From positions 1-33,678 of the forward strand of contig DATCVR010000197.1 in the NCBI GenBank assembly GCA_036566745.1: a DNA stretch of 33,678 bases, written 5' to 3'. The DNA comes from DATCVR01 sp036566745 (lineage in GTDB: Bacteria > Actinomycetota > Actinomycetes > Jiangellales > Jiangellaceae). The number at the start of each line of letters is the position of its first letter. Within the stretch, counting starts at the first letter, position 1. Of this stretch, positions 22,961 to 31,045 are shown in pieces. The translations under genes and the position numbers were made by a program. Below the pieces are notes generated by a model. The model saw nothing but the letters and a program-made list of their open reading frames with translations. It searched no databases and was not told where the DNA came from.

Positions 22961-23830
22961 ATGGTCACGGTTCCTCCGCTGTTCCGCTCGCTCATCGACG
23001 ACGCCGCCGTGTTCCCACCGGGCGACCTGCCGCTGAAGCTCGCCGTCCCCGCCCACCACGACCACCGTCGCGCCTGGTACGCCGGCCTGGTCGGACCGCT
23101 GCTGTGTCCGTCGTCGGCGCTGGGCACGCTGGAGGAGCTGGTCCGCGACGATCGCCCGCTCGACGTCGGCGTCGTGGTCGACACCGGGACGGCAGGCGTG
23201 CTGGAGGCCGTTGACGTCGTCGCGCAGACCGAACACCTCACGCTGCGCGGCGTCGAGGTGCCGTTGCGCGGCGAGCCCCTGGCCGAGAGCGCCCGCCGGA
23301 CCGTCACCGCCCTCGACACCGCACTCGGCGGGCCGGACGACGACGAGCCCGGCTACGTCGAGGTGCCGCGCGCCCCCGGCTGGCAGGCCGCGCTGGACGT
23401 CATCGCCGATTCCGGTTACCGGGCCAAGCTGCGCACCGGTGGAGCGGACCCGTCGGCGTACCCGTCCACCGCCGAACTCGCCGCCTTCGTGATCGGCTGC
23501 CTCGACCGCGGCATCGCGTTCAAGCTCACCGCCGGGCTGCATCACGCAGTGCGTCACAGCACCACCGCCGGCCAGGTCGAACACGGCTTCCTCAACGTGG
23601 TCAACGCGGTGGCCACGGCGCTCGACGGGGGCGACCAGGACGTCGTGGCTGCCACGCTGGGCGTCACCGACGCCGACGTGGTCGTGGCTGCGGTGACCTC
23701 CCTGACCGCCGAACGGGCCGCGTCGGTCCGGCGGTGGTTCACCTCGTACGGCGCGTGCAGCATCACCGAGCCGCTGGCCGACGTCGTCGAACTCGGCCTG
23801 ATGACCGAGCCCGACGACGTCGCGCCCTGA
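22961..23830 (+). CDS. Unknown protein of the homogentisate cluster
   Basis: The protein has 289 aa, starting at ATG 22961 with AGAGGA about 8 nt upstream. I do not recognise the family. It begins PPLFRSLIDDAAVFPPGDLPL, has alternating beta/alpha stretches (VGVVVDTG; YVEVPRAPGWQAALDVIADSGYRAKLRTGG) and a striking FKLTAGLHHAVRH followed by HGFLNVVNAV, suggesting a TIM-barrel-like enzyme with an active-site His pair. No signal peptide or membrane segment is seen. It sits between hmgA and the fumarylacetoacetase gene, where the missing maleylacetoacetate isomerase step would belong; that role is only a hypothesis. Confidence 0.8.
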   Translation: MVTVPPLFRSLIDDAAVFPPGDLPLKLAVPAHHDHRRAWYAGLVGPLLCPSSALGTLEELVRDDRPLDVGVVVDTGTAGVLEAVDVVAQTEHLTLRGVEVPLRGEPLAESARRTVTALDTALGGPDDDEPGYVEVPRAPGWQAALDVIADSGYRAKLRTGGADPSAYPSTAELAAFVIGCLDRGIAFKLTAGLHHAVRHSTTAGQVEHGFLNVVNAVATALDGGDQDVVAATLGVTDADVVVAAVTSLTAERAASVRRWFTSYGACSITEPLADVVELGLMTEPDDVAP

Positions 23831-23844
23831 GGCCTCAGTCGGCG
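23823..23844. terminator. Bidirectional hairpin spanning convergent stops
   Basis: CGCCCTGA-GGCC-TCAG-tc-GGCG forms a stem with a 2-nt bulge. The core CTGAGGCCTCAG is a perfect palindrome containing both stop codons of the convergent genes, which are only 4 nt apart. Confidence 0.45.
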
Positions 23845-24458
23845 GGCCGGTGTCCGCGCGGCGGCGAGAATCCGGCCGCCTGGGCGTGCTCCTCGCTCAG
23901 GAACCACACCTCCGCGCGGGTACGTTCGTACGAACCGCTGCCTGGTACGTGGTACAGCATCGAATCGGCGTTGCCCTTGATCAGGTAGCCCTCGGGTCCG
24001 CTGCCGTCGGCCTCGGGCGCGGCCGAACCCTCGCCGTACGGACCGGTCACGCTCGAGATCCCCTTGCCCGGCTCCGGCTCTCTGCCCGGTTCCGGTCCAG
24101 GTTCCCCTGCCGGTTCCGCTCCAGGTTCCGCGACCCCGTCAGCCCCCGCTTCCACGGACGCGAAGCCCGGGGCCGGTCCTCCGTCCTCGGCCCAGGGGTC
24201 GTCGAAGGACGTGGATGCGGACGGCGTCGGCGCTGGTGTTCCGGACGCCGATGCGAGGTCGTCCGGCTGAGCGTCGGCCGCAGGAACGTCGGTCGCGCCC
24301 GCAGGATCGGTCGCCGCCCGTCTGCCGGCCGGACCACCGGCGTGCGACCCGCGGCTCGCGGACTCCGAGCGGGTGCCGGACGCCGATCGCCCACGCATCA
24401 GCCACCAGAGCAGCAGGACGATCACCAGAACGATGAGTAGCCACCAGTACCACTCCAT
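23835..24458 (-). CDS. Sunset-domain membrane protein
   Basis: The protein has 207 aa. An N-terminal membrane helix (WYWWLLIVLVIVLLLWWLM, residues 3-21) is followed by a long disordered region rich in Ala, Pro, Ser and Glu, including a Gly-Glu-Pro repeat near 115-130. A C-terminal sunset domain follows (about 155-200: YLIKGNADSMLYHVPGSGSY and EVWFLSEEHAQAAGF). This small domain occurs in many actinobacterial surface or membrane proteins; its function is unknown. ATG at 24458 has AAAGG about 8 nt upstream. It is convergent with the unknown gene and divergent from fumarylacetoacetase. Confidence 0.85.
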   Translation of the reverse strand: MEWYWWLLIVLVIVLLLWWLMRGRSASGTRSESASRGSHAGGPAGRRAATDPAGATDVPAADAQPDDLASASGTPAPTPSASTSFDDPWAEDGGPAPGFASVEAGADGVAEPGAEPAGEPGPEPGREPEPGKGISSVTGPYGEGSAAPEADGSGPEGYLIKGNADSMLYHVPGSGSYERTRAEVWFLSEEHAQAAGFSPPRGHRPAD

Positions 24459-24535
24459 GAGCAGCGCCTTTCCGCTCGGTGGATCATGAACATGTCGAGG
24501 TCAACGTAGGACCGTGGCGCAGTCGTTGTCCGGGA

Positions 24536-24556
24536 AACGGTCAACCGGCGACCGTT
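24536..24556. promoter_or_regulatory. Inverted repeat upstream of fumarylacetoacetase
   Basis: AACGGTC-N7-GACCGTT is a perfect 7-bp inverted repeat in the 212-nt divergent space. GGTCAAC or GATCAAC motifs recur at 24499, 24539 and 24562. A regulator site is plausible. No clear -35/-10 pair was found in the rest of the gap. Confidence 0.4.
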
Positions 24557-24670
24557 CGGACGATCAACGGGTGCATTCGTCGCAGCGGTGCCCCGGCGCC
24601 GAGCGGAAGGGCACCGGATAGCGTCGGACGACAGGGCGACACGCGCCGAGCGAGGGGACCAGGACCGGGC

Positions 24671-25876
24671 ATGACGACATCGTGGATCGACGGTCTCGAG
24701 GGTTCGGCCTTCGGCGCCCACACTCTTCCGTATGGCGTGTTCTCGACCGACGGCGAGGAGCCCCGGGTCGGCGTGGCCGTGGGCGACCACGTCCTCGACC
24801 TCGCGCCGGTGGCGGCCGTCGAGAACCTCGACGGCGGCCACGTGTTCGCCCAGCCGAGCCTCAACCCGTTCATGGCCCTGGGCCGGCCCGCGTGGGACGC
24901 CGTGCGCGGCTGGGTGCGCGAGCTGGTCACCGAGGAGCCCCATCGCGACCTCGTCGAGCCTCATCTGGTGCCGGCCGACGCCGTCACGATGCATCTTCCG
25001 TTCCAGGTCGCCGACTACGTCGACTTCTACTCCTCGCAGGACCATGCGGAGAACCTCGGGAAGATCTTCCGGCCGGACTCGCCGTCGCTGCCCTCGGCCT
25101 GGCGCCACCTCCCGATCGGCTACCACGGCCGCGCCGGAACGGTGGTCGTCTCGGGCACCGACGTCACCCGCCCGGCCGGGCTGCGCCGCGACGACCGCGG
25201 CCAGGTGGTCCACGGACCGTCGCGGCGCCTCGACATCGAGGCCGAGATCGGCTTCGTGGTCGGCACGCCGTCGACTCTCGGACGCCCCGTGGCGGTGGCC
25301 GACTTCGCCGAGCACGTCTTCGGCGTCCTGGTGGTGAACGACTGGTCGGCGCGTGACATCCAGGCCTTCGAGTACGTCCCGCTCGGCCCTTTCCTCGGGA
25401 AGTCATTCGCGACCTCGATCTCGGCATGGGTCGTGCCGCTGGCCGCCCTCGAGTCAGCCCGGGTCGAGCCGCCCGAGCGCGATCCCCAGCCCGCCGAGTA
25501 CCTCCGCGACGCCGAGCCGTGGGGCCTCGACCTCCAGCTGGAGGTGACCTGGAACGGCACGGTGGTCTCGCGGCCACCGTTCGCCGGGATGTACTGGACT
25601 CCGGCCCAGCAGCTCGCCCACCTCACGGCCAACGGCGCATCCCTGCGCACCGGCGATCTGTTCGCGTCCGGCACGGTCAGCGGGTCCGAGCCCGGCCAGC
25701 GCGGCTCGTTCCTCGAACTGACCTGGAACGGCACCGAGCCGCTCCAGCTCGGCGACGGCACCCCACGCGGGTTCCTCGAGGACGGCGACACCGTGACGAT
25801 CAGCGCGTCGGCCCCTGGCCCCGAGGGCGAGCGGATCGGCCTCTGCGAGGTCAGCGGCCGCATCGTCGGGTCGTGA
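24671..25876 (+). CDS. fahA: Fumarylacetoacetase
   Basis: A 401-aa enzyme splitting fumarylacetoacetate to fumarate and acetoacetate, the last step of homogentisate degradation. It has an N-terminal SH3-like domain (LPYGVFSTDGEEPRVGVAVGDHVLDL). The FAH catalytic fold follows, with the metal site in DFYSSQDHAENLGKIFRP (His/Asp), then YHGRAGTVVVSGTD, EIGFVVGTPS, VVNDWSARDIQAFEYVPLGPFLGKSF, and late FASGTVSGSEPGQRGSFLELTWNG. The length matches full-size bacterial and eukaryotic FAH rather than the short FAH-like hydrolases. The ATG at 24671 precedes the conserved N-terminus; AGGACCGGGC lies just upstream. Confidence 0.94.
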   Translation: MTTSWIDGLEGSAFGAHTLPYGVFSTDGEEPRVGVAVGDHVLDLAPVAAVENLDGGHVFAQPSLNPFMALGRPAWDAVRGWVRELVTEEPHRDLVEPHLVPADAVTMHLPFQVADYVDFYSSQDHAENLGKIFRPDSPSLPSAWRHLPIGYHGRAGTVVVSGTDVTRPAGLRRDDRGQVVHGPSRRLDIEAEIGFVVGTPSTLGRPVAVADFAEHVFGVLVVNDWSARDIQAFEYVPLGPFLGKSFATSISAWVVPLAALESARVEPPERDPQPAEYLRDAEPWGLDLQLEVTWNGTVVSRPPFAGMYWTPAQQLAHLTANGASLRTGDLFASGTVSGSEPGQRGSFLELTWNGTEPLQLGDGTPRGFLEDGDTVTISASAPGPEGERIGLCEVSGRIVGS

Positions 25877-25970
25877 CCCGCCTCGTCCGGACCGACGCCG
25901 GAATCGGGGCGCGACGTGCGGCGTTACATCATCAGGCGCCCCGACCGGCGGCGCCCACGAGAGGAGCGAC

Positions 25971-26378
25971 GTGGCAACCGTAGAGCTGACCAAGGACAAC
26001 TTCGAGGACGTGGCCACGGCCGACGGTCTGACGTTGGTCGACTTCTGGGCAGCGTGGTGCGGACCCTGCCGGATGTTCGCGCCGATCTTCGAGAAGGCCT
26101 CCGAGCGCCACCCCGACGTGGTCTTCGGCAAGGTCGACACCGAGGCCCAGCCCGAGCTCGCGGGCGGATTCGACATCAGGTCGATCCCCACGCTCATGAT
26201 CATCAAGGATCAGGTCGTCATCTTCGCCCAGCCCGGCGCCCTCCCCGAGCAGGCGCTCGAGGACCTCATCGCCCAGGCCCGCCAGATCGACATGGACGAG
26301 GTGCGGGCGCAGATCGCGGCGCAGAAGGCCGCCGACGAGAACGCCACCGCCGGCACCGGCACCGACCACTCCGCCTGA
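25971..26378 (+). CDS. trxA: Thioredoxin
   Basis: A 135-aa disulfide reductase. The active site WCGPC is at about residues 31-35 within LVDFWAAWCGPCRMFAPIFEKAS, and the cis-Pro appears in DIRSIPTLMII. The roughly 25-residue tail rich in Ala, Lys and Glu (after RQIDMDEVRAQIAAQKA) is longer than in standard 105-110-aa thioredoxins. No signal peptide is present, so it is cytosolic. GTG at 25971 has AGGAG about 5 nt upstream. It lies 94 nt after fahA; a role in that pathway is unlikely. It is convergent with the CDF exporter gene. Confidence 0.93.
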   Translation: MATVELTKDNFEDVATADGLTLVDFWAAWCGPCRMFAPIFEKASERHPDVVFGKVDTEAQPELAGGFDIRSIPTLMIIKDQVVIFAQPGALPEQALEDLIAQARQIDMDEVRAQIAAQKAADENATAGTGTDHSA

Positions 26379-26395
26379 GCCGCCTGACTCAGGCG
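26372..26395. terminator. Bidirectional hairpin at the trxA/CDF convergent ends
   Basis: CGCCTGA occurs twice (26372 and 26381) and TCAGGCG once (26389-26395). Either copy can pair with TCAGGCG. The stops of both convergent genes lie inside the arms, so the hairpin can serve both transcripts. Confidence 0.5.
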
Positions 26396-27318
26396 TGCCC
26401 GGCGTGCTCGTGCTCGGCATGACCGCGCGGCTCGATCTGGAACGTGCTGTGCTCGATGTCGAAGTGCCCGGCCAGGCAGAGATGAAGCCCGTCGAGCACC
26501 GATCCGGTGCCGCACGCGGCCAGCTCGCCCTCGTCCACCACGACATGAGCGGAGAGCACCGGCACGCCGCTGGTGATCGTCCAGGCGTGCAGGTCGTGGA
26601 CGTCGATGACGCCCGGGGCGTCGAGCATGTGCCGCCGGACGTCGTCGAGGTCGACCCCCTTGGGCGTCGCCTCGAGGAGGACGTTGACGACGTCACGCAG
26701 CAGTAGCCAGGCCCGCGGCAGGATCATCGCGCCGATGAGGATCGAGGCGATCGCGTCGGCACGCAGGTAGCCGGTGGTCATGATGACGATCGCCGCGGTG
26801 ACCACGGCCAGCGATCCGAGGGTGTCGCCCAGCACCTCGAGGTAGGCGCCGCGCACGTTGAGGCTGTCGCCCTGGCCGCGACGCAGCAGGAGCATGCACA
26901 CGACGTTGCCCACCAGGCCGACCACCGCGATGACCAGCATCAGGCCGCCGTCGACCTCGCTCGGCTCAGCGAGCCGCCGTACCCCTCCGACCACCGCGAA
27001 CACGGCGATGGCGGCCACGACCACGCCGTTGGTCAACGCGGCCAGGATCTCGGCACGCTGCCACCCGAAGGTCCGGGCGACGCTCGGCGGACGGGCCGCC
27101 ATCGTCGTGGCGAGCAGCGCCAGGGCCACGCCGAAGCCGTCGGCCAGCAGGTGGCCGGCGTCGGCGAGCAGCGCCAGCGAGCCCGACACGATCGCTCCGA
27201 CGACCTGCACCACCAGGATCGTCGCCACGATCGCGAGCACGACCGTCATCCGGCGCCGGTATGCGTAGGCCGCGGTTCCCGTGGGCGCCGGGGTCGCGTG
27301 ACTGTGCCCGGCGCCCAT
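26389..27318 (-). CDS. Cation diffusion facilitator (CzcD/ZitB-like metal exporter)
   Basis: A 309-aa proton-coupled exporter of Zn, Cd, Co or similar ions. Six membrane helices occupy residues 24-190. Metal-site motifs are ADAGHLLAD in helix 2 and LEVLGDTLGS in helix 5. A cytosolic domain follows (VIDVHDLHAWTITSGVPVLSAHVVV). Both ends are His-rich (GAGHSHAT and GHAEHEHAGHA), which may bind metal. ATG at 27318 shares one base with the stop of the upstream ArsR gene, so both are co-translated and probably metal-induced. Confidence 0.93.
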   Translation of the reverse strand: MGAGHSHATPAPTGTAAYAYRRRMTVVLAIVATILVVQVVGAIVSGSLALLADAGHLLADGFGVALALLATTMAARPPSVARTFGWQRAEILAALTNGVVVAAIAVFAVVGGVRRLAEPSEVDGGLMLVIAVVGLVGNVVCMLLLRRGQGDSLNVRGAYLEVLGDTLGSLAVVTAAIVIMTTGYLRADAIASILIGAMILPRAWLLLRDVVNVLLEATPKGVDLDDVRRHMLDAPGVIDVHDLHAWTITSGVPVLSAHVVVDEGELAACGTGSVLDGLHLCLAGHFDIEHSTFQIEPRGHAEHEHAGHA

Positions 27319-27791
27319 CAGTGCCGCCGCTCGTGCGCCGCGCCGGGGTGAACCGGACCGGCGAGGTGGGCGTCGTGGACCCGGGCGTCGGAGTGCCCGT
27401 CGGGGTGGGTGCCGTGGGCGAGGCATCCGCGCACCGCCGCACCGCAGGGCGTGGCCAGGTCGGGGCGGTGGTGCTCGGGACACAGGTCGACGGTGGACCC
27501 GCCGGCGTCGAGGACCGTCTCGGCCGCGCTGAGCAATGCCCACAGCTCCGGCCGGGCCAGCTGGTAATAGGTGGACCGACCCGACGGTCGCGCCTCGACC
27601 AGTCCGGCCGTGCCCAGGCACGCGAGGTGCCCGGACACCGTGGACTGGGCGAGGCCGAGGTCGCGGGTCAGGTCGACGACGCGGCGTTCACCGTCGGCCA
27701 GGAGCCCGACGATCGCCAGCCGGGCCGGATCCGCGAGGCTGTGGAACAGCTGCACCGCCGACGTCGTCACTACCGTCGCATTCATCGTCAC
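27318..27791 (-). CDS. ArsR/SmtB-family metal-responsive repressor
   Basis: A 157-aa regulator. The winged helix-turn-helix lies at about residues 15-90 (FHSLADPARLAIVGLLADGERRVVDLTRDLGLAQSTVSGHLACLGTAGLVEARPSGRSTYYQL). A C-terminal extension of about 55 residues is rich in Cys and His (DLCPEHH, TPCGAA, GCLAHGTH and further His), a probable metal sensor. It is likely to repress itself and the CDF exporter until metal binds. GTG at 27791 is preferred because TATCAT ends 6 nt upstream, fitting a leaderless transcript; ATG at 27785 is the alternative. Confidence 0.92.
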   Translation of the reverse strand: MTMNATVVTTSAVQLFHSLADPARLAIVGLLADGERRVVDLTRDLGLAQSTVSGHLACLGTAGLVEARPSGRSTYYQLARPELWALLSAAETVLDAGGSTVDLCPEHHRPDLATPCGAAVRGCLAHGTHPDGHSDARVHDAHLAGPVHPGAAHERRH

Positions 27792-27797
27792 GTGCCG

Positions 27798-27803
27798 ATG
27801 ATA
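27798..27803 (-). promoter_or_regulatory. Possible -10 element of a leaderless arsR transcript
   Basis: TATCAT on the minus strand is followed by 6 nt and the GTG start, with no Shine-Dalgarno sequence. No good -35 is seen. CACGTG overlaps the start and could be part of an operator. Confidence 0.35.
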
Positions 27804-27833
27804 ACGCCAGGCGCCGATGTCTGCTCCCCGCCG

Positions 27834-30800
27834 TCAGCGCAGTCCGTCGATCTCCTCCTGCAGGGGCTGCGCGAACGCGTCACCGTGCTCGAGGTACATG
27901 GCCAGCGCCGGCTCCAGTCGCCGCAGCGCCGAGGGACGGTCCCCCCGGGCCGCCGCCACCCGCCCCAGCCCCACCAGCGCACCGGCCTCGTGCTGCCAGT
28001 AGCCCCAGTCGCGGCTGGCCTCGGCGGTGCGCAGGAGCCACCCCTCGGCGTCGTCGAACTGGTCGAGCCCGAGCAGCACGTAGCCGAGCGCGCTGGCGGC
28101 GTTCATCTCACCCCAGCGATCGCCCACCGACCGGGACAGCTCGTACGACTCGTTCAGGTACCGCTGCGCCTCCGCGGACTCCCCGGCCTGGCTGTGGACA
28201 TATCCCTTGCCCAGGAGCGCGTACGACTCGGTCCACCGGTCGGTGCGCCCGGCCGCGATCAGCCGCGCCTCTTCGTAGAGTTCCAGCGCCTCGTCGTGCC
28301 GCCCGTCGAGGCGAGCGAGGTCGCCCAGGCCGGCCAGCGCCGACGCCTCGCTCCAGCGGTTGCCGACCTCGCGGGCGATGTCGCGGCCGTTCTCGTAGAA
28401 CCGGCGGGCGTCGGCGAACTGATCGCGCTGGAGCGCGACGTGGGCGAGGTGGACGAGCGTCGTGCCCTGGCCCATGCGGTTGCCGATCTCGGTGCTGAGC
28501 CGCAACGACTCGTGGTACGCGGTCTCGGCGTCCTCGATGCGACCGTCCAGCCGGGCGAGATCGCCCATGCCGGCGAGCGCCGCGGCGGCGCCCGACCTGC
28601 TGCCGGACTCGCGGAACAGCCGGAGGGCTTCGGCGTATGCGCCGGTCGCCTCGTCCTGGCGGTCGGCCACGCCGAGCACGTTGGCCAGACCGAGCAGCGC
28701 CGACGCCTCGGACCACGGATCACCCGTGCGTCGCGACACCTCCAGGGACTCGCGCAGGAGCTCCTCGGCGGCCTCGTTCCGTTGGGCGGCCCGGGCGAGG
28801 TCGGCCAGGCCCACCAGGGCATACACCTCGCCGGGAAGGTCTCCGGCCGCGCGTGAGATCGACAGCGACTCGGTGTAGGCGCGCTCGGCGACGACCGGCT
28901 GGTCACGCATCCTGGCGTTCTCCCCCATGCCGGCCAGCGCCTTGGCCTCGACCACGTGGTCGCCGACCGCCCGGCTGAGCTCGAGCGCCTTGTCGTAGGC
29001 CTCGTCGGCGACGGCGTAGCGGTCGTGCATGCCCTCGGCATCGCCGATGCCCAGCAGCGCACTGGCCTCGCCGCGCTGGTCGCCCTCGCGACGGAACACC
29101 TCGAGTGCGGCGTCGTGGCAGATGGCCGCTTCGGCGATGTCGCCCAGCCGCCGGAAGTTGCGGCCCGCGAAGTCGGCGAGCCACGCGGCCTCGAGGCTGG
29201 GTTCGTGACGCACCCGGGCGATGATGTTGGCGCGTTCGGCGCGCAGCCAGGCCTGCGCGGCGTGCATGGTGGCGGGCGCCTTGAGCCCGCTCGGCAGCGG
29301 CGGCGCGGGCGCGTCGTTCGGCAGCGCGCCCGGGTGCATGACGCGGTCGACCTCGCGGACCATGGCCAGGTACCCGCGAACGGCGCGGCCGGCTGCGCGA
29401 TCGTTCGCCTCGGGCTCGCCGGCCCGGTCGGACACGCTCCGGGCGAACTCCCGGACGAGATCGTGGGCCCGCCACACGCGGGCGGCGTGGCTCTCGATCA
29501 GGCCGGCCCGGGCGAGGTCGCGCAGGCGGCGCGCGGCGACGGTCTCGGAGGTGTTGGTCACGAGCGCCACCCCGAACGGCGTGTAGTCCGAGCCGTCCAG
29601 CAGGGCCAGCCGGCGGAACACGAGCTGTACGCCCGGGTTGAGCCGGTCGTAGGACACCTGGAGGCTGGCCCGCACCGGGCCGGAACCGGCCTGCGCGGTC
29701 AGCAGCGAGGCCACCTCGGCGGCGTCGGTGTCGTCGTCGGCCTGGAACAGTCCCGCCGCCACCCGGGCGACAAGTGGCCACCCGGCACACCAGCGCACGA
29801 TCTCGTCGGTGGCCGCGCCACCGTCGGCGGCGCGCGACCCGACCAGGCCGCTGAGCAGGGTGAACACCTCGTCCTCGGGCATCCGGGTCAAGGTGCGGAA
29901 CTCGCAGCCGGTGATGTGGCTCAGCCGTTGCCGGCTGGTGATCAGGGCCGCGCAGCCGGGGTCGCCGGGCAGGAGGAGCTCGACCTGCGCCTCGTGATGG
30001 GCGTTGTCGAGGATGATGAGCACGTTCCGGCCGGCCGCCCATCGACGCCAGAACAGCAGCCGCGCCTGGAGCCCGGCCGGGATCTCGTCGGCCGGGATCC
30101 CGATGGCACGCAGCACCTCCTCCAATGCCCGCTCGACCCCCAGCGGCTCGAGTCCAGGGGTCCAGCCGAAGAGGTCGATCATGACGATGCCGTCGGGAAA
30201 TCGGGTCCGGATCGATTCCACGCGGGCGACCTGCCGCACCAGGGCCGACTTGCCGATGCCTGGTCCGCCGTCGACGGCGACGACCGCCGGCACGCCGTCG
30301 GGGTTGGGCCGAGTGAGCCGATCGGCGAGATAGGCCATGAGGTCCGCGCGCCCGGTGAAGTGATCGACACCGGCGATCGGCGTGGTCCGCCCCGGTGCCG
30401 CCGCGACGACCGTCACGGCCTGCTCGATCCGGCGCACCCGGGCGTTGGTGTCGCGGCCGACGTCGAGGCCCTGGGCGGCGATGCCCTCGACCCGGCCGAT
30501 CGCCTCGATCACGCGGTCGTTGCGCAGGACGTCGTCGTACGGCTTGAGCGGCCCGTTGCCCACGGCGTCGCCGGAGATGCCGTCGAGCACCGCTCCATAC
30601 AGCACCTCGACGACCAGCGCTGGGTCGATGGCGTGGGCGGCGAGGTAGCTCTGCCCGGCGAGCTCGTCGACCGGTGCCTCCAGAGGCGCCACCCAGGCCT
30701 GGATCGCCTCCCGCAGGTACGCGCGAGGCGCCCGGCCCGCGGCGGCCGGTGGCTCGACGCCACCGGTCGGCCGCTCGGCGAGGGCCGCGAGGAACCGGCT

Positions 30801-30965
30801 CCGCTCGGACTCGGGCGCCAGCGCGGCCAGGTCTGGATCGCGCAGCGCCGCGACGATCACCGTGTCGAGGCGCCGCACCCACGGCTCGTTGAAGATCCTG
30901 CGGCCCAGCCGTCTCCCCGCAGCGGTCGCGAGGGCCTCGGCGAGGTACAGGACGAGCGGTTCCAT
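27834..30965 (-). CDS. STAND (NB-ARC-like) ATPase with 11 TPR repeats
   Basis: The protein has 1043 aa. Residues 1-180 form a helical N-terminal domain of unknown type; no SARP, HTH, TIR or protease motif is visible. The NB-ARC/STAND core has Walker A GGPGIGKS (233-240), Walker B NVLIILDNAH (314-323), TSR (343-345), GWPLVA (395-400) and the MHD-position HDLVREFA (501-508). From about 595 to the end are eleven 40-residue TPRs with consensus GEASALLGLGDLAR. Such proteins are signal-responsive switches: TPRs sense, ATPase oligomerises, N-terminus acts. Regulation, as in AfsR relatives, or phage defence are both possible. It stands alone as a gene. ATG 30965 has GAAGG 9 nt upstream. Confidence 0.88.
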   Translation of the reverse strand: MEPLVLYLAEALATAAGRRLGRRIFNEPWVRRLDTVIVAALRDPDLAALAPESERSRFLAALAERPTGGVEPPAAAGRAPRAYLREAIQAWVAPLEAPVDELAGQSYLAAHAIDPALVVEVLYGAVLDGISGDAVGNGPLKPYDDVLRNDRVIEAIGRVEGIAAQGLDVGRDTNARVRRIEQAVTVVAAAPGRTTPIAGVDHFTGRADLMAYLADRLTRPNPDGVPAVVAVDGGPGIGKSALVRQVARVESIRTRFPDGIVMIDLFGWTPGLEPLGVERALEEVLRAIGIPADEIPAGLQARLLFWRRWAAGRNVLIILDNAHHEAQVELLLPGDPGCAALITSRQRLSHITGCEFRTLTRMPEDEVFTLLSGLVGSRAADGGAATDEIVRWCAGWPLVARVAAGLFQADDDTDAAEVASLLTAQAGSGPVRASLQVSYDRLNPGVQLVFRRLALLDGSDYTPFGVALVTNTSETVAARRLRDLARAGLIESHAARVWRAHDLVREFARSVSDRAGEPEANDRAAGRAVRGYLAMVREVDRVMHPGALPNDAPAPPLPSGLKAPATMHAAQAWLRAERANIIARVRHEPSLEAAWLADFAGRNFRRLGDIAEAAICHDAALEVFRREGDQRGEASALLGIGDAEGMHDRYAVADEAYDKALELSRAVGDHVVEAKALAGMGENARMRDQPVVAERAYTESLSISRAAGDLPGEVYALVGLADLARAAQRNEAAEELLRESLEVSRRTGDPWSEASALLGLANVLGVADRQDEATGAYAEALRLFRESGSRSGAAAALAGMGDLARLDGRIEDAETAYHESLRLSTEIGNRMGQGTTLVHLAHVALQRDQFADARRFYENGRDIAREVGNRWSEASALAGLGDLARLDGRHDEALELYEEARLIAAGRTDRWTESYALLGKGYVHSQAGESAEAQRYLNESYELSRSVGDRWGEMNAASALGYVLLGLDQFDDAEGWLLRTAEASRDWGYWQHEAGALVGLGRVAAARGDRPSALRRLEPALAMYLEHGDAFAQPLQEEIDGLR

Positions 30966-31045
30966 GGATGAGCGCCTTCTGCCGGGGGAAGCGTGATCGA
31001 CATCTTCCCCGAAAACGCCCGTCTCCGACCAGCTCGCCCAGCCGG

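Noticed and set aside
28956..30971. 671-codon frame antisense to the STAND gene
   Set aside because: Produced by high GC at third codon positions; no motifs, while the leftward frame has Walker motifs and TPRs.
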